Below are positions 51,533 to 59,781 of a stretch of DNA of 64,000 nucleotides, in pieces. The position numbers were made by a program, and so were the translations under genes. The notes under the pieces were generated by a model that was not told where the DNA came from, ran no database searches, and was given only the letters and a program-made list of their open reading frames with translations. How positions within the stretch are numbered: the first letter of the stretch is position 1; each line of letters opens with the position of its first letter. This DNA comes from Halobacteriovorax sp. (GTDB taxonomy: Bacteria > Bdellovibrionota > Bacteriovoracia > Bacteriovoracales > Bacteriovoracaceae), in assembly GCA_002720865.1 (NCBI GenBank), contig PBIO01000005.1:1-64000 (forward strand), given 5' to 3'.

Positions 51533-51671
51533 TTTGCCTCCGTGCAAATATGGTCTGTAAAAGACCGAGTGTTTTCATAATAAATAAGTTGTAAAATTAA
51601 ACTTCCCTATAGAGACGTCGTCCATGTTCAATTCCTTTCTTTTTCTGTCATCAAAGGCCTATAATCCTTCT

Positions 51672-52637
51672 ATGGAAAAACAAAAGATACTTGTTACGCA
51701 GAGCATACTTAATAATGGCATCGAAATTTTAGAGAATGCAGGTCTAGAGGTGGAAATTTGGCAGGAAAAGGGCCCAATTTCTTACGAGAAGCTTTTAAAT
51801 ATGGCTTCGGATAAAGTAGGTATCATTTCTATGCTTAGTGACAGAATCGATTCTAAGCTCTTAGAGAATGCTCCTCATCTTAAGGTTGTAAGCAATTACG
51901 CGGTGGGCTTTAATAATATTGATGTTCAAGCGGCCTCTAAACTTAAAATTGCCGTTGGAAATACACCGGGAGTTTTAACGGATGCCACTGCCGACCTGGC
52001 CATGGCCCTTCTTTTAAACCTATCTAGAAAAATTAGACCCGCAAGTGAAAATGTAAAAAACGGAGAATGGATCAACTGGGAGCCCATGGGCTTTCTCGGA
52101 AAATCCCTTAAAGGAAAAACTTTAGGGATCTATGGACTTGGAAGAATCGGTCAGGCCTTGGCCAAAAGATGCACCCACGGTTTTGGTATGGATCTTATTC
52201 ACCATACTAGAAGTGAAAAACTAATGGGAACTAAAGTAGATTTTGAAACGCTTTTAAAAACAAGTGACGTACTCTCAATACATTGTCCATTAACTGAAGA
52301 GACCAATGGTTTATTTGATTACGAAAATTTAAGTAAAATGAAAAAAGATAGTATCCTAATCAATACGGCCAGAGGTGAGGTCATCGTAGAAAAAGATTTA
52401 GAAAAGAAAGTAAATGAGGGTCATTTCTTCGGCGTGGGTCTAGATGTTACGGCGCCAGAACCAATGAGCGCAAACTCTTCCCTATTAAAAAATGAAAGGG
52501 TCTTAGTTACTCCCCATATAGGAAGTGCTGATTATGAAACAAGAGCGGCTATGAGTGAGCTCGTTGCAAGAAATATTATTTCAGCTTTAAACAAAGCGGA
52601 ACTACCAGGCTTTGTTAACCCTGATGTTTGGAATTAG
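51672..52637 (+). CDS. D-isomer 2-hydroxyacid dehydrogenase
   Basis: A 321-residue NAD(P)-dependent oxidoreductase of the glyoxylate/hydroxypyruvate reductase type. TLGIYGLGRIGQALA is the dinucleotide loop; the active-site Arg is in INTARGEV, Glu in DVTAPEPM, His in TPHIGSADYE. ATG 51672 was chosen because MEKQKILVTQ matches the family start; an upstream ATG 51624 adds 16 unmatched residues. The 3' end overlaps the convergent subtilase by 36 bases. Confidence 0.88.
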   Translation: MEKQKILVTQSILNNGIEILENAGLEVEIWQEKGPISYEKLLNMASDKVGIISMLSDRIDSKLLENAPHLKVVSNYAVGFNNIDVQAASKLKIAVGNTPGVLTDATADLAMALLLNLSRKIRPASENVKNGEWINWEPMGFLGKSLKGKTLGIYGLGRIGQALAKRCTHGFGMDLIHHTRSEKLMGTKVDFETLLKTSDVLSIHCPLTEETNGLFDYENLSKMKKDSILINTARGEVIVEKDLEKKVNEGHFFGVGLDVTAPEPMSANSSLLKNERVLVTPHIGSADYETRAAMSELVARNIISALNKAELPGFVNPDVWN

Positions 52638-54131
52638 TAAGGCCATTAGTAATCCCAGCAATAAACTAAGATTAAAAGGTCCTCCCCCTCCACCATTTTG
52701 TAGGTCAACGGTTCCACAGGCTCCGCCAGTTTCTTCATCCTGACCATTAAACCAAGTGATCGTGACCGGTTCAGAGGTAGCCGATAAGGCCGGTTCATCA
52801 AATACAAAGTCAGGGTCTGCTTCCATACTTTGCGCCATCATCACGGCCGCTTCAGCATCTAAAAGTCCCGAACCGCAAATAGAATCATCGCAGCTACTTG
52901 AAGCGCTAAAGCTTGCTGCAGAATCAACAATGGCCTGTCTTATCTGCGCAGGCGAGAGGGCCGGATTAACTCCAACCATTAGTGCCGCCACTCCGGCCAC
53001 GTGGGGAGCTGCCATACTTGTACCTTTCATTTGAATATAGTCACTATTGCCAGGGCCTCTAGTGCCATCATTATGGGTAGACATAACCCCAACTTCCCCA
53101 CCGCCAGGGGCAGAGATATCAATAAACTCTCCATAGTTAGAAAAGAAACTTTTATCCATATTTTCATCAGTGGAGGCCACTGTAATAACTCCCTTGCAGT
53201 TGGCCGGAGAATAATGAATAAAATCTATATTTTGATTACTATTACCTGAGGCCACAACCACTACGGCTCCTGCAGCATTGGCCGCATCAACTGCTTCTTG
53301 CATCATGGCCGAACAACTTCCACGGCCTCCGAGACTTAAATTAATTACTCTAGCAGGGTTAGCATTAGGAGCAACACCACTAACAGGAACACCGGCGGCC
53401 CATTTAATTCCATCAGCAATATCGCTGGCCCAGCCACCGCATTTTCCAAGCACTCTAACCGGAACCACCTTTGCCCCAAAGCTTACTCCTGCAACTCCAA
53501 AAGCATTACCGGTCTTAGCAGCGATAGTTCCTGCCACATGGGTTCCATGCCAGCTAGAATCTATGGTCTGCCCATTAAAACAAGGATCCCCAGATGAAAT
53601 CCAATCACCTGGATCGCTTGGGTCATTATCCCTACCATCACCATCATTTCCCATAAAAGGATCTGAAACAAGATCAGCTCCCGCAAGAATTTTAGAGTTT
53701 AAATCCACATGAGAAGTAATCCCCGTATCAACAACGGCCACAACAACTTCTTCCCCAAAAGTAATATCCCATGCTGCTGGAAGATTTATTCCGGCCACCT
53801 GATCATGATAATGCCATTGTAAAAACCATAATTGATCTTCCTCTGTTCCATCATCCCCTGGCTCAAAAAAATGGGACATAACTTTATCTTCTACAACCCA
53901 TTCAACCCCCGCATCTAACTTGAAGTTCTCTTTGGCCTCTTTTAATTCTTTTTCTGAATTAAATTGATGAACCTCTTTAGAAGTAACTCTAAAGGCTTCG
54001 CGCATAATACCTCTGGCAGGATTTTTTCTTTTGACGATTAGACGGGACTTCATTTTCCCATGGGCTTCAGAAACTATAGCGATGGCCCATATAAAGAGAC
54101 CAAGCCATAGATAATAGCTTATTTTTTTCAT
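52602..54131 (-). CDS. Secreted subtilase with GlyGly-CTERM-like tail
   Basis: A 509-residue S8 protease: signal peptide (1-24), propeptide-like region (25-110), catalytic Asp in VVDTGIT (about 134), His in HGTHVAGTIA (about 195), Asn in VASGNSNQ and Ser in GTSMAAPHVAG (about 376). The final 35 residues are a run of five glycines (GGGGG), then a hydrophobic helix (LSLLLGLLMALLI) and a short tail, the layout of GlyGly-CTERM sorting signals cut by rhombosortase. The protein is thus probably anchored before release. The related S8 gene at 50183 lacks this tail. Confidence 0.88.
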   Translation of the reverse strand: MKKISYYLWLGLFIWAIAIVSEAHGKMKSRLIVKRKNPARGIMREAFRVTSKEVHQFNSEKELKEAKENFKLDAGVEWVVEDKVMSHFFEPGDDGTEEDQLWFLQWHYHDQVAGINLPAAWDITFGEEVVVAVVDTGITSHVDLNSKILAGADLVSDPFMGNDGDGRDNDPSDPGDWISSGDPCFNGQTIDSSWHGTHVAGTIAAKTGNAFGVAGVSFGAKVVPVRVLGKCGGWASDIADGIKWAAGVPVSGVAPNANPARVINLSLGGRGSCSAMMQEAVDAANAAGAVVVVASGNSNQNIDFIHYSPANCKGVITVASTDENMDKSFFSNYGEFIDISAPGGGEVGVMSTHNDGTRGPGNSDYIQMKGTSMAAPHVAGVAALMVGVNPALSPAQIRQAIVDSAASFSASSSCDDSICGSGLLDAEAAVMMAQSMEADPDFVFDEPALSATSEPVTITWFNGQDEETGGACGTVDLQNGGGGGPFNLSLLLGLLMALLIPNIRVNKAW

Positions 54132-54260
54132 AACTCATCCTTGAGCGACCCTGAAGCATCCTTGCTTCATTACTAATATAAAAAGCAATCTTTGTGCCGA
54201 AAATTTGTACTTAATTTTCAAGAGCTTATAAGAAAATAAGATGACCCTAGTGGGAAAAAG

Positions 54261-55754
54261 TCACCGACCCTTTTGGTTAGACCCTAGTGACATTTCAGTG
54301 AGATAGAGTCCTTGATGGGCACGACTCCACCATCCCTTTTCCCCTGACTTGGTAAAGGTATAGAGATAATACTGGGCCCTAATGGCCTTTGGTTTTTTAT
54401 CATCAAAAGGGGCTGATTCTAATAACTTTAAGACACTAGGTTCCGCCATCAAGAGGGCCAAGGAAAACTCTTGTAGCCAAGGTGATCTCGATGGACTGCC
54501 CATGGCCGCAAACCAAATCTGCCAATCAAGCCTATAGTGGGATGGGCTCATAAAACAAGGGGCCCGATCAAGAGGTCCTGGTTTACATTTAAAAATATAA
54601 GGCTTCCAAGTTACTCCATCCATGGTGGCCTCAAATTCAATCTCGTATCTTTTTTTAGTTACTCCTCCAAACATCCCGTAGGTGTTCACTAAATGATAAG
54701 GATCATAACTTTTATTCATTACCTGAGATGGATTAATTAAATTACTTACGGGCTTGATACTCAAAAGAGCTACTTGAAGACAAACAAAATAACGGGCCCA
54801 GTGTATTGGACCTGCACTTGGTTTTCTATGTTTATATAGCTCATATTTTTCTATAAGAAATAATGGAGAAAATTTTCTTAAAAGAGAATCATCAAATAAT
54901 ACAAGGGCATTAACGATAGCAAGAATATTTATCCAGCCAAGATTTCCACTAGCAATTAAGACGAACTGAAATAGTAGCCAAGTATAACCTGCCCCATGCC
55001 TAAGTCTTTTATTGGGGTATAAAATAAAAAGAGGGATTATAAGTTCAACAAAATGATTAAATAAAACTCCTGCCTTTAAAGACCACAGGGGCATTTGGTG
55101 AAAAAACCAACTAAGGGGACTGGGCACCGGTTGGGTTTCAAAATGATAAACAAGACATGTTAAATCGCTCCAACAAGGATCCCCTCTTAGCTTTATAAGC
55201 CCGGCCCCAAGCACTAACCTAAAGAGACACCAGCGAATTAGATAAATAATAACAAGCGGCGGTGGATCCTGTTTATCAAAGCTATCAAATTTTAAAAATG
55301 GAACGAGAAAAATGCTTAAAAACCCAAGTTCAAGAAGATTCATCTCCCAACCAAAGGCGTACCATAACTGGCCCGCATAGCTAAAGCTTAGCTGCAAAAG
55401 CCAAAGAACAAAGAGCAAAAGTCCTGAGGCCCTACCGGCCAAAACCAATAAGCTTAGGATAATCCCAAGCCACACCATAGACATAATAAAAATATCTGAC
55501 TGACCGATCCAAAAAACCGTTGGGAATTGATAAATATAGGTAAGAGGTCCTTCTCCAAAATGCTCTAGAACCCGCGGCATAAAGCGCTCTAGCGGGGTAA
55601 TCCCCCGACTACCAATTAGCCCAGGAAGCTGCCAAAGCATGGGAACAAAAGCACATAGATAAACAATAGAAAGTCCCTTTAAAAACCAATACCGCGTAAG
55701 CCAGTAGGTAGACTCTCCCTCGTCAATTTTAAACCAAGCTTTAAGACTATCCAT
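54261..55754 (-). CDS. Lipase maturation factor (LMF1) family membrane protein
   Basis: A 497-residue polytopic protein with about ten transmembrane segments. LGAGLIKLRGDPCWSDLTCL (about 180-199) and YHFETQPVPSPLSWFFH are the hallmark of the LMF1/LMF2 family, which in animals helps lipases fold in the ER. Bacterial members exist but their job is unknown. The C-terminal soluble part (about 370-497) is also family-like (YRLDWQIWFAAMG). It overlaps the start region of the following small membrane gene by eight bases on the same strand. Confidence 0.88.
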   Translation of the reverse strand: MDSLKAWFKIDEGESTYWLTRYWFLKGLSIVYLCAFVPMLWQLPGLIGSRGITPLERFMPRVLEHFGEGPLTYIYQFPTVFWIGQSDIFIMSMVWLGIILSLLVLAGRASGLLLFVLWLLQLSFSYAGQLWYAFGWEMNLLELGFLSIFLVPFLKFDSFDKQDPPPLVIIYLIRWCLFRLVLGAGLIKLRGDPCWSDLTCLVYHFETQPVPSPLSWFFHQMPLWSLKAGVLFNHFVELIIPLFILYPNKRLRHGAGYTWLLFQFVLIASGNLGWINILAIVNALVLFDDSLLRKFSPLFLIEKYELYKHRKPSAGPIHWARYFVCLQVALLSIKPVSNLINPSQVMNKSYDPYHLVNTYGMFGGVTKKRYEIEFEATMDGVTWKPYIFKCKPGPLDRAPCFMSPSHYRLDWQIWFAAMGSPSRSPWLQEFSLALLMAEPSVLKLLESAPFDDKKPKAIRAQYYLYTFTKSGEKGWWSRAHQGLYLTEMSLGSNQKGR

Positions 55755-56094
55755 TTTTGTCTTTCTTTTTTCCGCCTAAAAAAAACAAAAAGACGATAAA
55801 AATGATTCCGATATTAATATAAACTGGGATCGACATAGAGAGTGCATCCAACGGACCTAAACAGACTTCCTCTGTCTTTTCATACAAAGGAGGCACACTC
55901 TTCAAAAGATACTCTAAAGGTGGAACGATCAAAAAGTTCCATGGAAAACCAGCAACAACATAATAAAGAATTAATAAGTATGAGGCATCACAAACTCCAG
56001 CAAGTCCAAAAAGGACTCCAGGGGTTGTAACTGCACAACAAAATAAAAGATAAATCTTGAAATGTTCCTTATTGCCTACAAACTCGTCACTCAT
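55747..56094 (-). CDS. Small membrane protein linked to the LMF homologue
   Basis: A 115-residue protein with three hydrophobic segments (about 14-34, 37-58 and 86-108) and a Lys-rich end GGKKKDKNG. Its stop overlaps the LMF start by eight bases, so the pair is co-translated. No family recognised; it may be a partner of the LMF protein. Confidence 0.65.
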   Translation of the reverse strand: MSDEFVGNKEHFKIYLLFCCAVTTPGVLFGLAGVCDASYLLILYYVVAGFPWNFLIVPPLEYLLKSVPPLYEKTEEVCLGPLDALSMSIPVYINIGIIFIVFLFFLGGKKKDKNG

Positions 56095-56180
56095 AAGAAA
56101 ATTATATCATACATAAAGCACGACTTTCTTAAGCTCTGGTCTAAAGTTTGAAGAATTCTTTAGATACTAGGAAGAGATTT

Positions 56181-56264
56181 GTGAAAAGCCGAGGCGTATT
56201 CATATACGCCGAGTGGTTTGAGCAAATGGATGACGAAGTAGATGAAGAATTATCCAAGCTTTAG
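56181..56264 (+). CDS. Possible 27-residue acidic peptide or small RNA with terminator
   Basis: GTG 56181, with AGGAAGAG at the right distance, opens 27 codons ending in TAG; the peptide is acidic in its second half (about residues 16-25). A perfect hairpin GGCGTAT/ATACGCC (56193-56210) sits inside it, and an intrinsic terminator begins eight bases after the stop. The unit therefore looks real, but it could be a small RNA rather than a protein gene. Confidence 0.45.
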   Translation: MKSRGVFIYAEWFEQMDDEVDEELSKL

Positions 56265-56272
56265 ACGCAAAA

Positions 56273-56299
56273 AGGCCCGCAATCCTAGCGGGCCTATTT
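56273..56299 (+). terminator. Terminator after the small ORF
   Basis: AGGCCCGC and GCGGGCCT, eight perfect GC-rich pairs, enclose AATCCTA and are followed by ATTTA on the plus strand; an A-rich stretch precedes it, so it may also work leftward. Confidence 0.8.
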
Positions 56300-56317
56300 A
56301 TGCATTCTCTGCAATAT

Positions 56318-56348
56318 AAAAAAAGAGGCGCTCTTATCGTCGCCTCTT
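56318..56348 (-). terminator. Terminator of the leftward trypsin-like protease gene
   Basis: On the minus strand AAGAGGCG and CGCCTCTT pair around ten bases and run into seven Ts, 12 bases after the protease stop. Confidence 0.88.
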
Positions 56349-56359
56349 GATTTAACTAA

Positions 56360-57232
56360 TTACTTATTGTTACCAAGCGCTTTGATGTTAGTGATACGAG
56401 TAACGTCTTCACCTCTACATCCTTCGTTAGTACATACTTTTGGAACTCTACAACCTTGAGTGCTGTCATAAACATAATCAGTCTCACCTCTAACTAGGAT
56501 CCCTTCGATTACACCAGTTTCAGAGTTAAATACCGCTGAACCTGAGTTTCCACCAAAAGTGTCTAGGTTTGATTGAAAATAAGTTCCTCTAGTGTTCTCT
56601 CTTACGATGGCACCAGCAGCGATCTTAGTAGGAAGTCCAGTAGGATGTCCGATTACAACTAGTGGAGTACCAACTTCAACTTTACCTTCAGTTCTAAAAG
56701 TAAGTGGCTCACGGTCAGTAACTTCTCTTTCTAGTCTGATTAGAGCGTAGTCATCTTGAGTTCCACGGTTAAGGTCTCTTTCGATGATCTCAACACACTT
56801 ATATACTGATGTAGTAGGAACTGAAGCAGCATTGTCGTCTGCATTTTCAACTGCGAAGTCAAAAACCCAAGCGCTTGCCTGACAGTCTCTTTTTGAACGA
56901 ATACAGTGACCAGCAGTTACTAGAAGGTCTTTACCTACTAGGAAACCTGAACAGTTAGCTGAAGTTAATTGCTCTGAAAACTTTGCAGTCTTACAGATAC
57001 CACGGCTTTCTAGGCTTGAACCAGTTACAGTAGTTGTTCCGTCGTCATTCGAGATTAATTTTGAATGAGAGATCATAGCAGCTGTTGATTTAGCTAGTTC
57101 TAGGTGAAGTCCGTTAGAAGCTTCGAAAATATCCAATCTGTCATCGTCTCCGTAGATCACTTTATCAACTGCGAAAGTTGCAAAGCTTAGTGTCATAGAA
57201 ACGAATAATGCTGAAATCGTCCTTAATGTCAT
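56360..57232 (-). CDS. Exported trypsin-like serine protease A
   Basis: A 290-residue S1-fold protease with a signal peptide (residues 1-20, cleavage after TFA). His in LLVTAGHCI, Asp in QDDYALIRL and Ser in TFGGNSGSAVF form the triad. CSGFLVGKDLLVTAGHC and VVIGHPTGLPTKIAAG are typical of V8/Glu-endopeptidase relatives. Residues 20-95 may be a propeptide. ATG 57232 was chosen for AAGGA before it and the signal peptide after it; 20 upstream codons are unsupported. Close paralogue of the protein at 57825. Confidence 0.87.
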   Translation of the reverse strand: MTLRTISALFVSMTLSFATFAVDKVIYGDDDRLDIFEASNGLHLELAKSTAAMISHSKLISNDDGTTTVTGSSLESRGICKTAKFSEQLTSANCSGFLVGKDLLVTAGHCIRSKRDCQASAWVFDFAVENADDNAASVPTTSVYKCVEIIERDLNRGTQDDYALIRLEREVTDREPLTFRTEGKVEVGTPLVVIGHPTGLPTKIAAGAIVRENTRGTYFQSNLDTFGGNSGSAVFNSETGVIEGILVRGETDYVYDSTQGCRVPKVCTNEGCRGEDVTRITNIKALGNNK

Positions 57233-57406
57233 GTTTGTTGTCCTTGTTAGTTTTTCGTATTGCCGTTTTTTTTCGTTGAGGCATAAAACCAAACCGCCTT
57301 TATTATGCCAACTTACAACTTCTTACAGTTGTTGTGTTATTTCGTCGGCCAAATACGGGGTGCATTAAGTGAATTAAATTGGAAACTTACATCTGACTAA
57401 GTGCAG

Positions 57407-57766
57407 CTATTGAAGGGTGCAAAATCTCCATCGTCGACCATCTGGGTCAGTAAGCTCGAGCTCTTTTAAGAGATTATCTTGCTTTGACTCTAACATGGAG
57501 CATTTCTCACCATACCTATAATGAAGGAACTGAGCTTTTTGGCAAAGCTCATCAAGCTCCCTTCTTTCCTCTACAACAAGATCAAAGATAATATTTCCTT
57601 TGTTCTTACTCTTGCCACCAGGAATAACCTTAAACTCGACTGAGTCGCTCTTTAGGAGGATTTCATCTTGGTCTAAAGGAACTATCTCCAAGTCGAGAAG
57701 CTCAGAGAGATAACTAACTGTGGAAGGCACATCCTTTGCCTCCAATGTCACTGTAGACAGTTGCAT
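57407..57766 (-). CDS. VOC-superfamily (glyoxalase-like) protein
   Basis: A 119-residue single VOC domain: LSTVTLEAKDVPSTVSYLSE at the start and ELTDPDGRRWRF at the end mark the two beta-alpha-beta modules. Most glyoxalase metal ligands are not recognisable (a Glu in ELTDPDG is the only clear one), so binding rather than catalysis is possible. It lies between the two paralogous proteases on the same strand. Confidence 0.7.
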   Translation of the reverse strand: MQLSTVTLEAKDVPSTVSYLSELLDLEIVPLDQDEILLKSDSVEFKVIPGGKSKNKGNIIFDLVVEERRELDELCQKAQFLHYRYGEKCSMLESKQDNLLKELELTDPDGRRWRFCTLQ

Positions 57767-57790
57767 AATTTAAGTATGACAGATTTTGAG

Positions 57791-57818
57791 AAAAAAAAAA
57801 AGGGCCTTCAAGGCCCTT
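57791..57818 (-). terminator. Strong terminator of protease B
   Basis: On the minus strand AAGGGCC and GGCCCTT pair around TTGAA and are followed by at least ten Ts, seven bases after the stop of the protease at 57825. Confidence 0.95.
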
Positions 57819-57824
57819 AGAGTA

Positions 57825-58829
57825 TTAGTTAAAAAGTGAGTCTGGACAAGAGCCCGGTATAAACGGGTTGCAGTCCTCAGTTGGAAAAAGACCAGGTATC
57901 GCAAATGGATTATCCAGCTCTTCTTCTTCGATAACTGGCTCCTCAGGAGTCATACCTGGAGCAAGTTCTGGAATAACTGTTATTCTTGTAACATCTTCCC
58001 CGCGGCACTCATCATCTTTACATTTAAAAACTCTATTACAACCAGACTGTGGATCAAAGGCATAATCTCTCTCGCCTCTTACTAAAATTCCTTCAACAGT
58101 ATTTGTCTTTGCATTAAAAACAGCTGAACCAGAATTTCCACCAAAAGTATCTAAGTTAGCTTGAAAGAAAAAATCATTATCATTAGTTCTAACGTTTGCT
58201 CCGTCAGCAATAATGGTTGGTAGACCTGAAGGATGACCAATCACAACGAGAGGATCATTCGTTTCAATTTTACCTTCACTTCTAAATTTAAGTGGCTCTC
58301 TATCTGTTACGTCTCTGTCTAACTCAATAAGGGCATAGTCATTTTTACTGACGCGGCTAAGGCTTTGAGAAATGATTTTTTTACAACCATAAACATTATC
58401 TGAATTTACATAAAGTTCTGTCTCACCTTCCTTGAGAAGGTCTTGCCTAAAATCAAATACCCATTGGTTATTCTTACAGGCAGCTTCACTTGTTATACAG
58501 TGACCGGCCGTGACTAATAGATTTTTACCAACGAGAAAACCACTGCAATTTGCGGCCGTCATCACCTGGCTAAACTTCTCGTCTTTACAAACTCGCATAG
58601 CTTTTTCTAAGGTTTCACCTTTTACTAAAGTAAGAAGTCCATCAAATTTCTTTTCTAGCTTAGTATTTGGAATCATCCCGGCAGTTGCTCTTGCCAATTC
58701 TTTAAAGATAGCAAGCTCACTATCGTTTAGATGAGTTCTATCATCTTCACCATAAATTACCTTATTTACGGATGCCCCTGCGCTGGCGCAGGTTAATATT
58801 GTCATTAATACGGTTAATTTCTTCTTCAT
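57825..58829 (-). CDS. Exported trypsin-like serine protease B
   Basis: A 334-residue paralogue of the protease at 56360, with signal peptide (1-18), His in LLVTAGHCI, Asp in KNDYALIEL and Ser in TFGGNSGSAVF. CSGFLVGKNLL and VVIGHPSGLPTII are shared. It has an extra 40-residue C-terminal tail rich in Pro, Glu and Asp (EEPVIEEEELDNPF) with two cysteines. ATG 58829 follows GAGGG. Duplicated protease genes with diverged tails suggest separate targets or localisation. Confidence 0.88.
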   Translation of the reverse strand: MKKKLTVLMTILTCASAGASVNKVIYGEDDRTHLNDSELAIFKELARATAGMIPNTKLEKKFDGLLTLVKGETLEKAMRVCKDEKFSQVMTAANCSGFLVGKNLLVTAGHCITSEAACKNNQWVFDFRQDLLKEGETELYVNSDNVYGCKKIISQSLSRVSKNDYALIELDRDVTDREPLKFRSEGKIETNDPLVVIGHPSGLPTIIADGANVRTNDNDFFFQANLDTFGGNSGSAVFNAKTNTVEGILVRGERDYAFDPQSGCNRVFKCKDDECRGEDVTRITVIPELAPGMTPEEPVIEEEELDNPFAIPGLFPTEDCNPFIPGSCPDSLFN

Positions 58830-58929
58830 TTTGCCCTCTCTCAGCTTCTCGTAAGTCACCCTAGCTGAAGAGAAATAAAATGCCAGTAGATTTCGCGCTG
58901 CGTGAGTAATGAATACCCGAAATAACGCC

Positions 58930-59781
58930 TCATGTAAGAAATTGTTGGCCCTGAAGGGCTATTTGACCCACCGCAACGTCATGAAGTCTAATAAAATAAG
59001 ACCCTTGAGGCAGGTTTTCGGCCCAGTAAGAAATGACCAAAGAATGAAGGTTTTCCCTGTAAGAAAGGTCATTTTCTGGCCCAAAATCGCTTGTTATGGC
59101 CTTAAAAAAGCTCTTTCTAGAGACCCCAAGGACTAAAGGCCGCTTAAGATAGGAGGCCAGGTCAGGCATATACTTTATAAGCTCCCAATTCTGCTCAAAG
59201 TTCTTTGAAAAACCAAAACATGGATCTAAAAGAATATTTTCATGAAAACTTAGCTCTTTTAAGTTTGTTTTAAAAAACTCCTCTAAATCAAGTCTCGGTG
59301 ACTGGTACTCCATATGCCGAGAAGTTAATGATCTTTTTGGGGCCAAGTTATGGGATAAAACATACTTAACATGAGGAAAGACTTCTAAGGTTTCAATTAA
59401 ACTTTGATCAACAGAGCCACTAACATCATTCCAAATAAGTTCAGCGCTGGAGTCAACTGAATAAATCTTTTCGGCCACAGCTTTAAAAACTTCAGGCTTA
59501 TAGGTATCAATGCTGATTGGTTTTCTTAAGTTCGTAATGTCTTCAAGAACTGGGAACAATAATTCTTCAAATCTTTTTAATTCTTCTTCACCGCTGATGG
59601 CCGGATTCATAGGTGCAGTAGATTCAGCCCCAAAATCAAAGGCACTTGCACCTTTTTTATAATGCTCACGTGTTTTTTCTAGGACAAGCTCTGGACAATT
59701 GACTTGCCCACCATCCGAAAAGGAATCGGGGGTGATATTAACCACCCCCATAAACTTAAGCTTTGAATTTTTAGTTTTCAT
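58930..59781 (-). CDS. folP: Dihydropteroate synthase
   Basis: A 283-residue folate enzyme joining p-aminobenzoate to the pterin diphosphate. MGVVNITPDSFSDGG opens the barrel; FDFGAESTAP, ISIDTYKPEV, NDVSG, LLDPCFGFSKN and LGVSRKSFF are the other conserved loops. It is the last gene of tilS-ftsH-folP; its ATG shares one base with the ftsH stop (TGATG). Confidence 0.95.
   Translation of the reverse strand: MKTKNSKLKFMGVVNITPDSFSDGGQVNCPELVLEKTREHYKKGASAFDFGAESTAPMNPAISGEEELKRFEELLFPVLEDITNLRKPISIDTYKPEVFKAVAEKIYSVDSSAELIWNDVSGSVDQSLIETLEVFPHVKYVLSHNLAPKRSLTSRHMEYQSPRLDLEEFFKTNLKELSFHENILLDPCFGFSKNFEQNWELIKYMPDLASYLKRPLVLGVSRKSFFKAITSDFGPENDLSYRENLHSLVISYWAENLPQGSYFIRLHDVAVGQIALQGQQFLT

Noticed and set aside
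53001-53712. Plus-strand frames opposite the subtilase gene
   Set aside because: Low-complexity antisense readings of the protease codons; the minus-strand gene has full catalytic motifs.
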